64,000 bases of DNA. It comes from Planctomycetota bacterium. Its GTDB lineage: Bacteria > Planctomycetota > Planctomycetia > Isosphaerales > Isosphaeraceae. Location of the stretch: NCBI GenBank assembly GCA_028291545.1, contig JAQGHR010000149.1, positions 1-64,000 on the forward strand. The letters run 5' to 3'. The position numbers and the translations under genes are program-made. The notes under the pieces were generated by a model that made no database searches, had not been told where the DNA came from, and saw only the letters and a program-made list of their open reading frames with translations. Below, piece after piece: positions 28,444 to 37,184 of the stretch. How positions within the stretch are numbered: the first letter of the stretch is position 1; every line of letters begins with the position of its first letter.

Positions 28444-30680
28444 ATCCGAGCGATCGGGGCGAGCGTATCGGTGCCGTGGCAGCGTGCGCGGCGGCTCTCG
28501 CGCTATTCCTCCCCTTCGTGTGGCCGCTCGCGTCCGGGCGGGTCTTTCAAGGCGACGACCTGGGCCGGTTCCACCTGCCGACACGCCATTTCTACGCGCA
28601 ATGCCTCGCGAACGGCGACGACTACCGCTGGCATCCCGGCCTGTTCTGCGGCGTGTATCTCCACGGAGAAGGCCAGGCGGGCATGGATCATCCCCTGCAC
28701 CGCCTGCTATTCGCGACCCTGCCGCTGGCCGCCGCATTTCAGATCGAGCTCGCGATCGGCTATCCGCTGATGTTTGCCGGCATGGGGCTGTGGCTGCGAC
28801 GCCTGGGGCTGAGGAGCGATGCCTCGTTCTTCGGGGCGATGGTATTCACGTTCTCGGCATTCATGTTCCTACGATACGTTCACATGAACGCGATCGAGGT
28901 AACCGCGCATCTGCCCTGGTTGCTGCTCGGGATCGAGATCCTTGCTCGACCCCGATCCGATCGCGAGGCCGCCTGGGCCGGATGCGGGATCGCGATCCTG
29001 ACGGCCTCGCAGGGGTTGCTGGGATATCCGCAGTACCTCGGTTTCTGCGTCGTCGTTGAAGTCCTGTACGCCACGCTCCGGTTTCGATGGTCCGCCGGAA
29101 CCTGGCTCCGCTGGGCGATCGCCAAGGGGCTTGGCCTGCTCGCGGCCGGGGCGCAGATCCTGCCGCACGCCGATGCGCTGGCCGGGTCGATGAGGGCGAC
29201 GCCAACGCGTGCGTTCCTGGGGATGAATTCTCTCCAACCGATGAACCTCGCGCGGATCGTCGTGCCGTTCGCGTTCCGACAGGGCCATTACCGGGCCGAC
29301 GCGGTGGCAGCATGGCCGTTTCACGAGAACGTCGCGTACCTGGGCGCCGTCGTCCCCGCCTCGCTCGCGTGGCTCTGGATTCGTCGCCGGGACCTGGGGC
29401 GATGGCGGCCCATGACGATCGGGGCGGCCGGGTTGCTCGCTGCGTCGCTCGCTCTGGCGATGGGGAGCTACAGCCCCCTGTTCCGCTTCTATGCGGCGAT
29501 TCCCGCCGCTCGCATCGTGCGCGCGCCGTCGAGGTATGTGGTCGTCGCGCAGATGGCGGCGGCCGTCCTCTGCGCCGTGGCGTTCGCCGACCTCGCGAAC
29601 ATGGCCTCGCGACGGATTCGCCTGCCTCGTCGCTCGCTGCGGCCGCTGCTCGCCCCGATCGCGGCGAGCGTCGCCGTCGGGGCTGCACTTCTGCTCGCCC
29701 GCGACCTTCGGCCGGCGGGGTTCCGCGCGGATCAGATCGGGGTGGCTCGTGACATGGCGGCATCCGCAATCTGGCTGGCGCTGCCTTGTCTGGTCATGGC
29801 CCTGTCGGCCCGAGGCTGGCGGGCCGCGCCCTTGGCCCTGATCCTCCTGGCCGCGGCCGATTCCGCCGTGGTGGCCGTCGCCCCGATCCTCCGCCATGAA
29901 CGAACCGTCGACCCGGCCGATCCCGCGATCACGGGGCCGGCCGCACCCTCGTCGTCGCGTGTGATCTCGCGAGTGAATGAGGCCGCGATCGGCGGCACGC
30001 GTCTCGTGGAAGGGTACGTGGCTATGACCCCCCGGCGGCATCTGGATTACACGAAGCCTCGGGTCCTCCAGGTCGCGAGTGCGGGCTGGGATCGCGCGGA
30101 CGGTGGCGCGTGGAGGGCGTTATCCCTCGCTCCCCTGCCTCGCGCACGGCTAGTCGCTCACGCAGCGGTCAGCCGCGATCCCGGATCCGACCTGGAGCGG
30201 ATTGATGTCGGGACGACCGCGCTGGTGGACGCGCCGCTCGATCTGCCAGCCGGACCGGCGGGCGAGGCGACGATCGTGCGAGATCGGCCGGGTGACCTCG
30301 TGATTCAGACCAAAGCGGGCGCGCGCAGATTGCTCGCGGTTTCGGAATCGTTCCATCCCGGCTGGGGCGTCGAGATCGACGGCCAGCCGGCAATTCCTCT
30401 GCGAGTGAACGGGGACTTTCTGGGCTGCGTGATCGAGGCCGGCCGGCATGACGTCAGGTTGCGATTCGACCCGTCGAGCAGCCGTGTCGGTCGCCGTCTC
30501 ACGATGATCGGGCTGGCCGCGATCGGGCTCCAGCTCATTGGGGGGCTCTGGCGTTCGAGGCGGCCAGCACGGGAGCACGAACGGTCCGGGCGTTGGGGGT
30601 CCTTGACTTCGGGGCGCCGTTGCGATGAGATAAGGCCGTTCCCCCCGGATCGCGGTGATGAACGACAGGGTTCCACGTGA
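28422..30680 (+). CDS. YfhO-like multi-pass membrane protein
   Basis: RVFQGDDLGRFHLPTRHFY...HPGLFCGVYLHGEGQAGMDHPLHRLLFATLPLAAAFQIE; C-terminal SESFHPGWGVEIDGQPAIPLRVNGDFLGCVIEAGRHDVRLRFDP; start overlaps upstream stop. Confidence 0.78.
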   Translation: MLRVDAVNPSDRGERIGAVAACAAALALFLPFVWPLASGRVFQGDDLGRFHLPTRHFYAQCLANGDDYRWHPGLFCGVYLHGEGQAGMDHPLHRLLFATLPLAAAFQIELAIGYPLMFAGMGLWLRRLGLRSDASFFGAMVFTFSAFMFLRYVHMNAIEVTAHLPWLLLGIEILARPRSDREAAWAGCGIAILTASQGLLGYPQYLGFCVVVEVLYATLRFRWSAGTWLRWAIAKGLGLLAAGAQILPHADALAGSMRATPTRAFLGMNSLQPMNLARIVVPFAFRQGHYRADAVAAWPFHENVAYLGAVVPASLAWLWIRRRDLGRWRPMTIGAAGLLAASLALAMGSYSPLFRFYAAIPAARIVRAPSRYVVVAQMAAAVLCAVAFADLANMASRRIRLPRRSLRPLLAPIAASVAVGAALLLARDLRPAGFRADQIGVARDMAASAIWLALPCLVMALSARGWRAAPLALILLAAADSAVVAVAPILRHERTVDPADPAITGPAAPSSSRVISRVNEAAIGGTRLVEGYVAMTPRRHLDYTKPRVLQVASAGWDRADGGAWRALSLAPLPRARLVAHAAVSRDPGSDLERIDVGTTALVDAPLDLPAGPAGEATIVRDRPGDLVIQTKAGARRLLAVSESFHPGWGVEIDGQPAIPLRVNGDFLGCVIEAGRHDVRLRFDPSSSRVGRRLTMIGLAAIGLQLIGGLWRSRRPAREHERSGRWGSLTSGRRCDEIRPFPPDRGDERQGST

Positions 30681-30683
30681 AAC
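30670..30683. promoter_or_regulatory. parS-like site 1
   Basis: GTTCCACGTGAAAC, identical to sites 2 and 3; matches the bacterial parS core. Confidence 0.85.
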
Positions 30684-30755
30684 GTCTCGACATGAGGGTG
30701 CGTCGGAATCCTGATCCGTCGTGAGGTCCGGTGGAGACTCAGGCCAGGCGGTGTC

Positions 30756-31499
30756 ATGGAACGCGACGACGACCTTGAGATCACTCCGATGGCCGGCGAT
30801 CGGCTGACCACGCTCGACACGGAGTGGACGACGATCCGCGCCGCGCACACGCTGGGTCCCGCCGGCAAGGCGGCGATGGGCGCGATGATCAGCCGCTATC
30901 ACGACGCGGTCGAGCGCTACCTGAGACTCAAGCTCCGCGACCGCAACCTGGCGGACGAGGTGATCCAGGAATTCTGGACGAAGTTGCTCGAGCACAAGCT
31001 CGCTGGCGCGGACAACAGCAAGGGGCGGTTCCGCGACTATCTTCGGACCGTCCTTCACCGCCTGATCGTGGACCACTTCCGGGGCCGGAAGATTCAATCG
31101 CTCCCGCCCGGCGACCTGATGGACCCGGCCGTGCCGGACGTGGAATATGACCGCGTCTGGCGCGAGGCGATGATCCGCCGGGTCTGGTCCAGGTTGGAGA
31201 CGTACGAGGCCAGCACCCCCAAGAATCGTTACGCCAGCGTCCTCCACCTCCGCGTCGGCGACCCCGACGCACCGATCGACGAGCTGGCGGAGAGCCTGGG
31301 CAAGCAGGTCGGCTCGAAAGTCACCGCCGAGGCGTTTCGCAAGACGCTCCAGCGCGCCCGCGGAAAATTCCTCGAACTCTTGATCGAGGAACTCCGCGTC
31401 ACAATCCACCCCGCCACGCCCGAGGATATCGAGTCGGAAATCTACGATCTCGGACTCGGCAATCTCTACCGGCGCTACTCGGCCGAGATCGCGGATTGA
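30756..31499 (+). CDS. RNA polymerase sigma factor, ECF-like
   Basis: RYHDAVERYLRLKLRDRNLADEVIQEFWTKLLEHKL...KGRFRDYLRTVLHRLIVDHFR (region 2-like). Confidence 0.8.
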   Translation: MERDDDLEITPMAGDRLTTLDTEWTTIRAAHTLGPAGKAAMGAMISRYHDAVERYLRLKLRDRNLADEVIQEFWTKLLEHKLAGADNSKGRFRDYLRTVLHRLIVDHFRGRKIQSLPPGDLMDPAVPDVEYDRVWREAMIRRVWSRLETYEASTPKNRYASVLHLRVGDPDAPIDELAESLGKQVGSKVTAEAFRKTLQRARGKFLELLIEELRVTIHPATPEDIESEIYDLGLGNLYRRYSAEIAD

Positions 31500-31587
31500 C
31501 TCGGGCCGGAGGCGCCGTCCAAGGCGCGAACCGGATCGATACGCCGGCTCGGCGCCGGGCTGATCCACATCTCAAGACCCCGGCAAT

Positions 31588-31628
31588 CCCGAAATTTGGG
31601 TCATCTCATTTTATCGGGAAATTTCCCG
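31588..31628. promoter_or_regulatory. Two spaced palindromes, putative operator upstream of csrA
   Basis: CCCGAAATTTGGG (31588-31600) and perfect CGGGAAATTTCCCG (31615-31628); AAATTT centres 27 bp apart; TTGACC follows at 31636. Confidence 0.45.
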
Positions 31629-31780
31629 CAACCACTTGACCCCTCACGGTTGTCGGGGAATGATAGTCTTGGTTAACCGGGGCAAGGGCGCAGGCCTGGA
31701 CCGAACGGGCGATGAACGTTAGGACACGTCCGACCGGGCGGGAAGGTCTGCGAGGCTTCCGGTTCCAGAGGGGAACGTCG

Positions 31781-31999
31781 ATGCTGGTTCTCTCGCGCAA
31801 GAAGAACGAAAGCATCATCATCAACGATCACATCACGGTGACCGTGGTGGAGATCCGGGGCGATAAGGTCCGTCTGGGGATCGACGCTCCCAAAGATGTT
31901 ACGGTGCATCGCCGCGAGGTGTACGAGGCGATCCAAAACCAGTCGAAACTGCATGAGGAGAGCATCCCGTCGGCTTCGCCGGAGCCGGGGCTGAGTTGA
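31781..31999 (+). CDS. csrA: Carbon storage regulator CsrA
   Basis: MLVLSRKKNESIIINDHITVTVVEIRGDKVRLGIDAPKDVTVHRREVYEAI. Confidence 0.97.
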   Translation: MLVLSRKKNESIIINDHITVTVVEIRGDKVRLGIDAPKDVTVHRREVYEAIQNQSKLHEESIPSASPEPGLS

Positions 32000-32065
32000 G
32001 CGTTGCTGGCGTGCGGTCCTGAGTGGTCCTGCCTGAGATTGCTCCCGCCGGCCCGGCCGCGGCCG

Positions 32066-32629
32066 TTACCCCTTGGCGGCGCGTGATTTCACCAGCTTCA
32101 CAAACTCCCGCATCCAGGGCCCGTTATCCGGCCAGCCCCGCACGGTCACGAGCGTCCCGTCGACCACCACGTCGCGGTTGACGAACTCGGCCCCGGCCGC
32201 GCGCATCTCCGGCTCCAGTTCCGGGAACGCCGTCAGCGTCTTGCCCCTGGCTCCGCCGGCCGCGATCACGAGCAGCTGCCCGTGGCAATTCGCCGCAATC
32301 GGCTTCCCGCTCTCGACGAAATGGCGAACGATCTCCACGGCCTTTGGGCGATTGCGGAGATATTCCGGTGCGCGCCCGCCGGGCAAGACCAGCCCGTCGT
32401 AGGACGCGGCATCGACCTCGTCCAGCCCAAGGTCGGCATGGACGAGGTAGCCGGGCTTCTCCGTGTAGGCGTCCGAAGTCGGGTCGAAATCGTGAACGAC
32501 CGACAGGAACGTCTTCCTGGTCGTCGTCGCGATATCGACCGTCCAGCCCTCTTCTTCCAGCCGGTACTTGGCGTAGAAGATCTCCTGGGCCTCGCCCGCA
32601 TCGCCGGTCAGGATCAGGAAGCGGAGCAT
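32066..32629 (-). CDS. DJ-1/PfpI family protein
   Basis: YDGLVLPGGRAPEYLRNRPKAVEIVRHFVESGKPIAANCHGQLLVIAAG. Confidence 0.93.
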   Translation of the reverse strand: MLRFLILTGDAGEAQEIFYAKYRLEEEGWTVDIATTTRKTFLSVVHDFDPTSDAYTEKPGYLVHADLGLDEVDAASYDGLVLPGGRAPEYLRNRPKAVEIVRHFVESGKPIAANCHGQLLVIAAGGARGKTLTAFPELEPEMRAAGAEFVNRDVVVDGTLVTVRGWPDNGPWMREFVKLVKSRAAKG

Positions 32630-32715
32630 GACGGTCGGCCCTCCTCGGCGCTTTTCCCGGTTGAGCGACGAGGCTATCAATCCGCCCCGACCGAATCAAG
32701 CCCTCGATCACGAAG

Positions 32716-32872
32716 ATTGAAGAGGTTTCACGCAGAGGCGGGGAGACGCGGAGAAGAGGAAGCACGGGTTTCGAGACGGGACGGCAGGGGCTCAGCACGT
32801 CCAGGTCTGTCGCTGGCCACCCTGCCTTCCTCTCCTCCGCAGTCTCCCCGCCTCTGCGTGAAACTCTTCGAT
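32716..32872. repeat. Inverted-repeat element (family 1, copy B)
   Basis: ATTGAAGAGGTTTCACGCAGAGGCGGGGAGACGCGGAG vs reverse complement of CTCCGCAGTCTCCCCGCCTCTGCGTGAAACTCTTCGAT. Confidence 0.85.
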
Positions 32873-32950
32873 TTGCATCCTCCCTCCTCACGCTCGCTTG
32901 ACCCCCGACCATGTCTCCGCGTACATTAGGGCGGTCGCACACGCGACTGC

Positions 32951-33025
32951 GGCCCCGTCGTCTAGCCTGGTCTAGGACACGTGCCTTTCACGCACGCAAC
33001 ACGGGTTCAAATCCCGTCGGGGTCA
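32951..33025 (+). tRNA. tRNA-Glu (anticodon TTC)
   Basis: Cloverleaf: acceptor ggccccg/cggggtc, anticodon stem cgtgc/gcacg with loop CTTTCAC, T arm acgggTTCAAATcccgt. Confidence 0.97.
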
Positions 33026-34303
33026 TGAAGCGACAAGTTCCGGGTCGGGGATGTCTTCGTCGTCCTCGACCGACCGGAACCGATCGAGAAGTACGGCGAC
33101 CACCATATCGCTGGTGACGTTGGTCACGGCCCGACAGCGACCGAGCAGCCAGTCCACGGTCAGGAGCACCGGCAGGATGGTGACCGGCAGCTTGACGGTG
33201 GCGAGCACGATCGTCAGCGAGATGAAGCCCGCGTCGGGAACGCCCGAGATGCCGATCCCCGCGATCATGCACGCCGCCGCCGCGACAAGTTGCTCCGAGA
33301 GCGACAGGTTCATCCCGTAGGCCTGGGCCACGAAGAGCACGGCCATGGCCTCGTAGAGCAGGATTCCATCGTTGTTCAGATTCGTGCCGACGCAGGCCGC
33401 CAGCCGCGCCGATTGGGGCGAGACCTTCAACCTGGCCAGGCACTTGAGCGTGACGGGCAGCGTCGCCATGCTGCTGGCCGCGCCCATTGCGTAGACGACT
33501 GCATCCTTCGCGCCCGACCAGAACGTCCGTAACGGCATCCGCGCGACGAGGACGATCCACAGTTGATAGACCACCAGGACCTGGATCGCCAACCCCAGCA
33601 CCGCCACGCCGACGTAGGCCGCCAGGCCCCGGATCACGCCGAATCCGTACGTCCCGATGGAGGTGGCGACGGCCGCGAACACGGCCAGCGGGATCAGGAC
33701 GATGACCCACCCCAGCATGACCTCGACGGCGCGGAACGCGGTGATGATGAAGCTCTCGACCGCCTCATAGTCACGCTCGCCTCGCCTCTGCTGTTCGGTC
33801 TTGACCCGCCTCAATGCCGCGCCGCCGAGCACCGCCAGGATGATGATGGTGATGATCGCATTGTCCACGAACGGGCGGACCACGTTCGTGGGCAGATACC
33901 CCACCAGCTCGCGGAGGAAGTCGATCTTCTGGGCATGATCCTGAAAGTCCTTCAGGGCCTTCGCATCGCCGGTGCGCGACATCGCGGAGAACCGATCTCC
34001 CGGCCGCAGGACGTTGGACAGTGTCAGCCCCACGACGATGGCGATCACCGCATTGATCAACGAAATCGCCACCATGATCGCCCCGCTCCGCGCCCGGACC
34101 CGTGTGCGCAGGAACGCGTCGAGGATCGCGAACAGGAGCAACGGCGCGGCCAGCGCCTTCACCATGTCGATGATCACCCGGCCGACGACGCCCAGCGGCG
34201 CGGCGTCCTTCCCGAGCCACAGGCCGACGATCGCCCCCAGGACCATCGCCAGCAGGATGCGGGCGACCAAGGGGATGCGGAGCGAGCGAGGGAGTTCGGA
34301 CAT
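33023..34303 (-). CDS. Dicarboxylate/amino acid:cation symporter (SDF family)
   Basis: AAPLLLFAILDAFL; MGAASSMATLPVTLKCL; GTNLNNDGILLYEAMAVLFVAQAYG. Confidence 0.92.
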   Translation of the reverse strand: MSELPRSLRIPLVARILLAMVLGAIVGLWLGKDAAPLGVVGRVIIDMVKALAAPLLLFAILDAFLRTRVRARSGAIMVAISLINAVIAIVVGLTLSNVLRPGDRFSAMSRTGDAKALKDFQDHAQKIDFLRELVGYLPTNVVRPFVDNAIITIIILAVLGGAALRRVKTEQQRRGERDYEAVESFIITAFRAVEVMLGWVIVLIPLAVFAAVATSIGTYGFGVIRGLAAYVGVAVLGLAIQVLVVYQLWIVLVARMPLRTFWSGAKDAVVYAMGAASSMATLPVTLKCLARLKVSPQSARLAACVGTNLNNDGILLYEAMAVLFVAQAYGMNLSLSEQLVAAAACMIAGIGISGVPDAGFISLTIVLATVKLPVTILPVLLTVDWLLGRCRAVTNVTSDMVVAVLLDRFRSVEDDEDIPDPELVAS

Positions 34304-34346
34304 GGGGCGTCTCACGCTCCGCGGATTGAAGGAAGGCGACACCCTC

Positions 34347-35279
34347 TCAAGATCGCAGGGCTTCCAGATGCGCCGTCACGCACCCCACCAGCCGTGACAC
34401 GTTGTACCCGCCTTCCAGCACGCTCACAAGACGGCCGGAGGCGTGTGTCTGGGCGACGTCCAGCACGTCCTTCGTCATCGCCACGAAATCCTCCTCCTCC
34501 AGGCCGAGGCTCCCGACGGGGTCCTCGGCATGGGCGTCGAACCCGGCCGAGACGATCACCAGCTCGGGCTTCGTCCGGTCCGCCATGTCGTGAAGCGCCG
34601 ATCGGAACGCGGCGAGATACTCGGGCCGCGAGATGCCGAACGGCAAGGGGACGTTCCGCTTGGTCCCGAGCGCGGCACCAGCCCCCGTCTCGTCCTTCGC
34701 GCCCGAGCCGGGATAGAACGGGTAGCGGTGGATCGAGAGGAAGCCGACGCGAGGCTCCTCGTAGAAAATCTCCTGCGTGCCGTTGCCGTGATGCACGTCC
34801 CAATCGACGATCAGCACGCGATTCAACCGGAGCCGTTCGAGCGCGTCGGCGGCGGCGACGGCGACGGTCGCGAACAGGCAGAACCCCATCGGCTCGGCGG
34901 GACGCGCATGGTGGCCGGGAGGGCGGACCAGACACAGCGCGCGGCGGTTCGGCCCGTGGACGACGGCGTCCACGGCCTCGATCGCCGCGCCGGCCGCCAG
35001 ACGCGCGGCGGTCTCCGATCCGGGCGACATCCAGGTGTCGGCCTCGACGTGGGCGAGCGGCTGCGGCTTCGTCTGCCGGTAGGTTGCGAGCAGGGCCGGC
35101 GAATGGACCCGGAGTAGCTCGGCGTCCGTCGCGATCCGAACGGTGCCCGAGGGGCAGGCCGTATCGAGCCCCGTTCGCTTGAGGTGCCTCAGGATCGCGG
35201 CGAGCCGCTCGGGCTTCTCGGGATGCGATCGGGGCGGCTCGTGGTCGAGCATTCGCGGGTCGGTGAAGAGGGTGACCAT
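34347..35279 (-). CDS. Histone deacetylase-like (AcuC/HDAC superfamily) amidohydrolase
   Basis: HPEKPERLAAILRHLK; LVRPPGHHARP; VLIVDWDVHHGNGTQEIFYEEPRVGFLSIHRYPFYPGSG; VSAGFDAHAEDP. Confidence 0.95.
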   Translation of the reverse strand: MVTLFTDPRMLDHEPPRSHPEKPERLAAILRHLKRTGLDTACPSGTVRIATDAELLRVHSPALLATYRQTKPQPLAHVEADTWMSPGSETAARLAAGAAIEAVDAVVHGPNRRALCLVRPPGHHARPAEPMGFCLFATVAVAAADALERLRLNRVLIVDWDVHHGNGTQEIFYEEPRVGFLSIHRYPFYPGSGAKDETGAGAALGTKRNVPLPFGISRPEYLAAFRSALHDMADRTKPELVIVSAGFDAHAEDPVGSLGLEEEDFVAMTKDVLDVAQTHASGRLVSVLEGGYNVSRLVGCVTAHLEALRS

Positions 35280-35293
35280 GAGGGGCGGCTCCT

Positions 35294-35378
35294 GGGTGGC
35301 GCTGGCAACCTGCCTGCCAGTGTCCCCGATTTTGGATCGAAATCGAAGCCACTGGCAGGCAAGCTGCCAGCGCCACCC
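35294..35378. repeat. Intergenic inverted repeat, 29-bp arms with two mismatches
   Basis: GGGTGGCGCTGGCAACCTGCCTGCCAGTG (35294-35322) vs CACTGGCAGGCAAGCTGCCAGCGCCACCC (35350-35378). Confidence 0.9.
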
Positions 35379-35393
35379 GACTCCCGGAACGAG

Positions 35394-35407
35394 GTTCCAC
35401 GTGAAAC
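35394..35407. promoter_or_regulatory. parS-like site 2
   Basis: GTTCCACGTGAAAC. Confidence 0.85.
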
Positions 35408-35447
35408 CCCGTGAGATCGTCAAGCCGATCGGATAGACTCGTCCCCC

Positions 35448-37172
35448 ATGTCCGCTCCCTCAACCACACGTCGCCGGGAATCGGCCCTGATCGCCGGATT
35501 CACCTTCGTGGGTGCCGTGCTTCGGTTCTGGATGCCCGCGCGGATGGGGCTGAATCATTTCGACGAGGGCGTCTACGCCGCGTTCGGGCAATGGACGTGG
35601 CAAGGCAAGGGGCTGGCATTCGCTCCGCCGGAATTGAGATTCTACGCGCCGCCGTTGTATCCGTACCTGGTCGGTCTCGTGTCGCTGTTCCTCCCCATCG
35701 GCACGGACATGGCGGCGATCTTCCTCTCGCAGATCTGCGGCGTCTTGACGATCCCGGCGGTGGCCTGGCTCGCCCGCAGATCGTTCGGACCCGGCGCTGG
35801 CGCAGCGGCGGCGGCCTTGGCCGCGATCTCAGGGCCGCACGTCGCATTCTCGCGAATGGCGCTGACGGACTCGACGTTGCTTCTGGTGTGGATTCTGGCG
35901 CTGGGATCGGGAGCCCGCTTCCTCGAACGCCCCGGCCTGCTACGCGCGATCCCGTTCGGCGTCCTCGTCGGCCTCGCGATGAACACGAAATACAACGGGA
36001 ACCTTCCCGGCGTGATCATCGCCCTGACGGTCCTCTGGGGACTGATCCTGCCGGGCGAGGGGGGGCGAACCGCGGCGCTGAAGGCGATCGGTTTCGGACT
36101 GATCTCGGCGGCGATCGCGGGGCTGATGTACTGGCCCTGGTATCGCTTCGTCGAGGCGCAGCCCGAAGGCTACGCGGGCTTGCTCCGCCATCACCGAGGC
36201 TACCTCTCCGGCCCTTCGGCCTGGCCCGCGCATCTGCGGCTCCAGCTGGGGCAGGCGTACGCGCTCTCGGGTGAACTGACCGGACGCCTTTCGTGGGGTC
36301 TCGTCGCCTGGCCGCTTGCGTGGGTCGGAGCCTGGATCGCCGATCGGGGCTGGTGGTTCCAGTACCGCGCGGATCGCTGGGAAGGCATGCGGTTTCGCGT
36401 CGGTTTGCTTGTCGGTGCGATCGCGCTCGGCGCAGCTCCGTCGATCGTCTTCTGGCTCGGGCTGGCAAGACTGCCCCGGCTTCTGTGCGACCGCCGCGCC
36501 GGGCCTCGCATGATCGGGATGCTCTGGGTCGTGATGGCCATTCTCACGCCGCTCTATCATCCGTATGCGCGGCTCTGGCTCCCGCTGCATGCGGCGGGCT
36601 GGTTGATCGTCTCGGACCTGATCGTGAGGCTGGGGCCGTCCTACGAAATTGCTCCTTCCCCCGTCGGCGGTCGCCGATTCGCGATGGTCCTGGTTTGCCT
36701 CGCGATCGTGCTTGGTTCGTATCAGGATTTCCTGAGCGACCCCCATCCGCAGTTCCTCGGTTCGCCGGTCGAGCGAACGGACGATGTTCGTAACCATGCG
36801 GCCAGGCTCATCATCATGTTCGAAGGACTCACGGTGCGACCGACCCGCGTTCATGTGCTCGCGCGCCCGGCCTTGCTGTATTACCTGACCAGGGATGCGA
36901 CGTTCCCCATCGCGCGGGAAGCCTACTGGGAGGCGATGGAGAAATCGGCAGCGCCCGGGAGGTGGGCTGTCGTCGATGGTGTCCTTCTGGAAAAACCGGC
37001 GCACAGACCCGAGTCGTTCGACCGGTTCATCCTGCGACCATCTACCGCGACGCGAATCTGGAAAAGGCACACGATAATGACCCCCACGACCGCCCTCGAC
37101 GTCGATCCCGGGCTGGCGTTCCCGCTCGATAGTCGCGTGCGGACCATTATCGGGATGCCGCTGGAACCCTGA
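35448..37172 (+). CDS. Glycosyltransferase family 39-like membrane protein
   Basis: MGLNHFDEGVYAAFGQW...; MALTDSTLLLVWILALG; LAMNTKYNGNLPGVIIALTVLWG; multi-pass. Confidence 0.78.
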   Translation: MSAPSTTRRRESALIAGFTFVGAVLRFWMPARMGLNHFDEGVYAAFGQWTWQGKGLAFAPPELRFYAPPLYPYLVGLVSLFLPIGTDMAAIFLSQICGVLTIPAVAWLARRSFGPGAGAAAAALAAISGPHVAFSRMALTDSTLLLVWILALGSGARFLERPGLLRAIPFGVLVGLAMNTKYNGNLPGVIIALTVLWGLILPGEGGRTAALKAIGFGLISAAIAGLMYWPWYRFVEAQPEGYAGLLRHHRGYLSGPSAWPAHLRLQLGQAYALSGELTGRLSWGLVAWPLAWVGAWIADRGWWFQYRADRWEGMRFRVGLLVGAIALGAAPSIVFWLGLARLPRLLCDRRAGPRMIGMLWVVMAILTPLYHPYARLWLPLHAAGWLIVSDLIVRLGPSYEIAPSPVGGRRFAMVLVCLAIVLGSYQDFLSDPHPQFLGSPVERTDDVRNHAARLIIMFEGLTVRPTRVHVLARPALLYYLTRDATFPIAREAYWEAMEKSAAPGRWAVVDGVLLEKPAHRPESFDRFILRPSTATRIWKRHTIMTPTTALDVDPGLAFPLDSRVRTIIGMPLEP

Positions 37173-37184
37173 GAGAGCCATCCC

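Noticed and set aside
26923-28737. 604-aa minus-strand ORF
   Set aside because: Antisense to a multi-pass membrane protein gene; no domain-like pattern.
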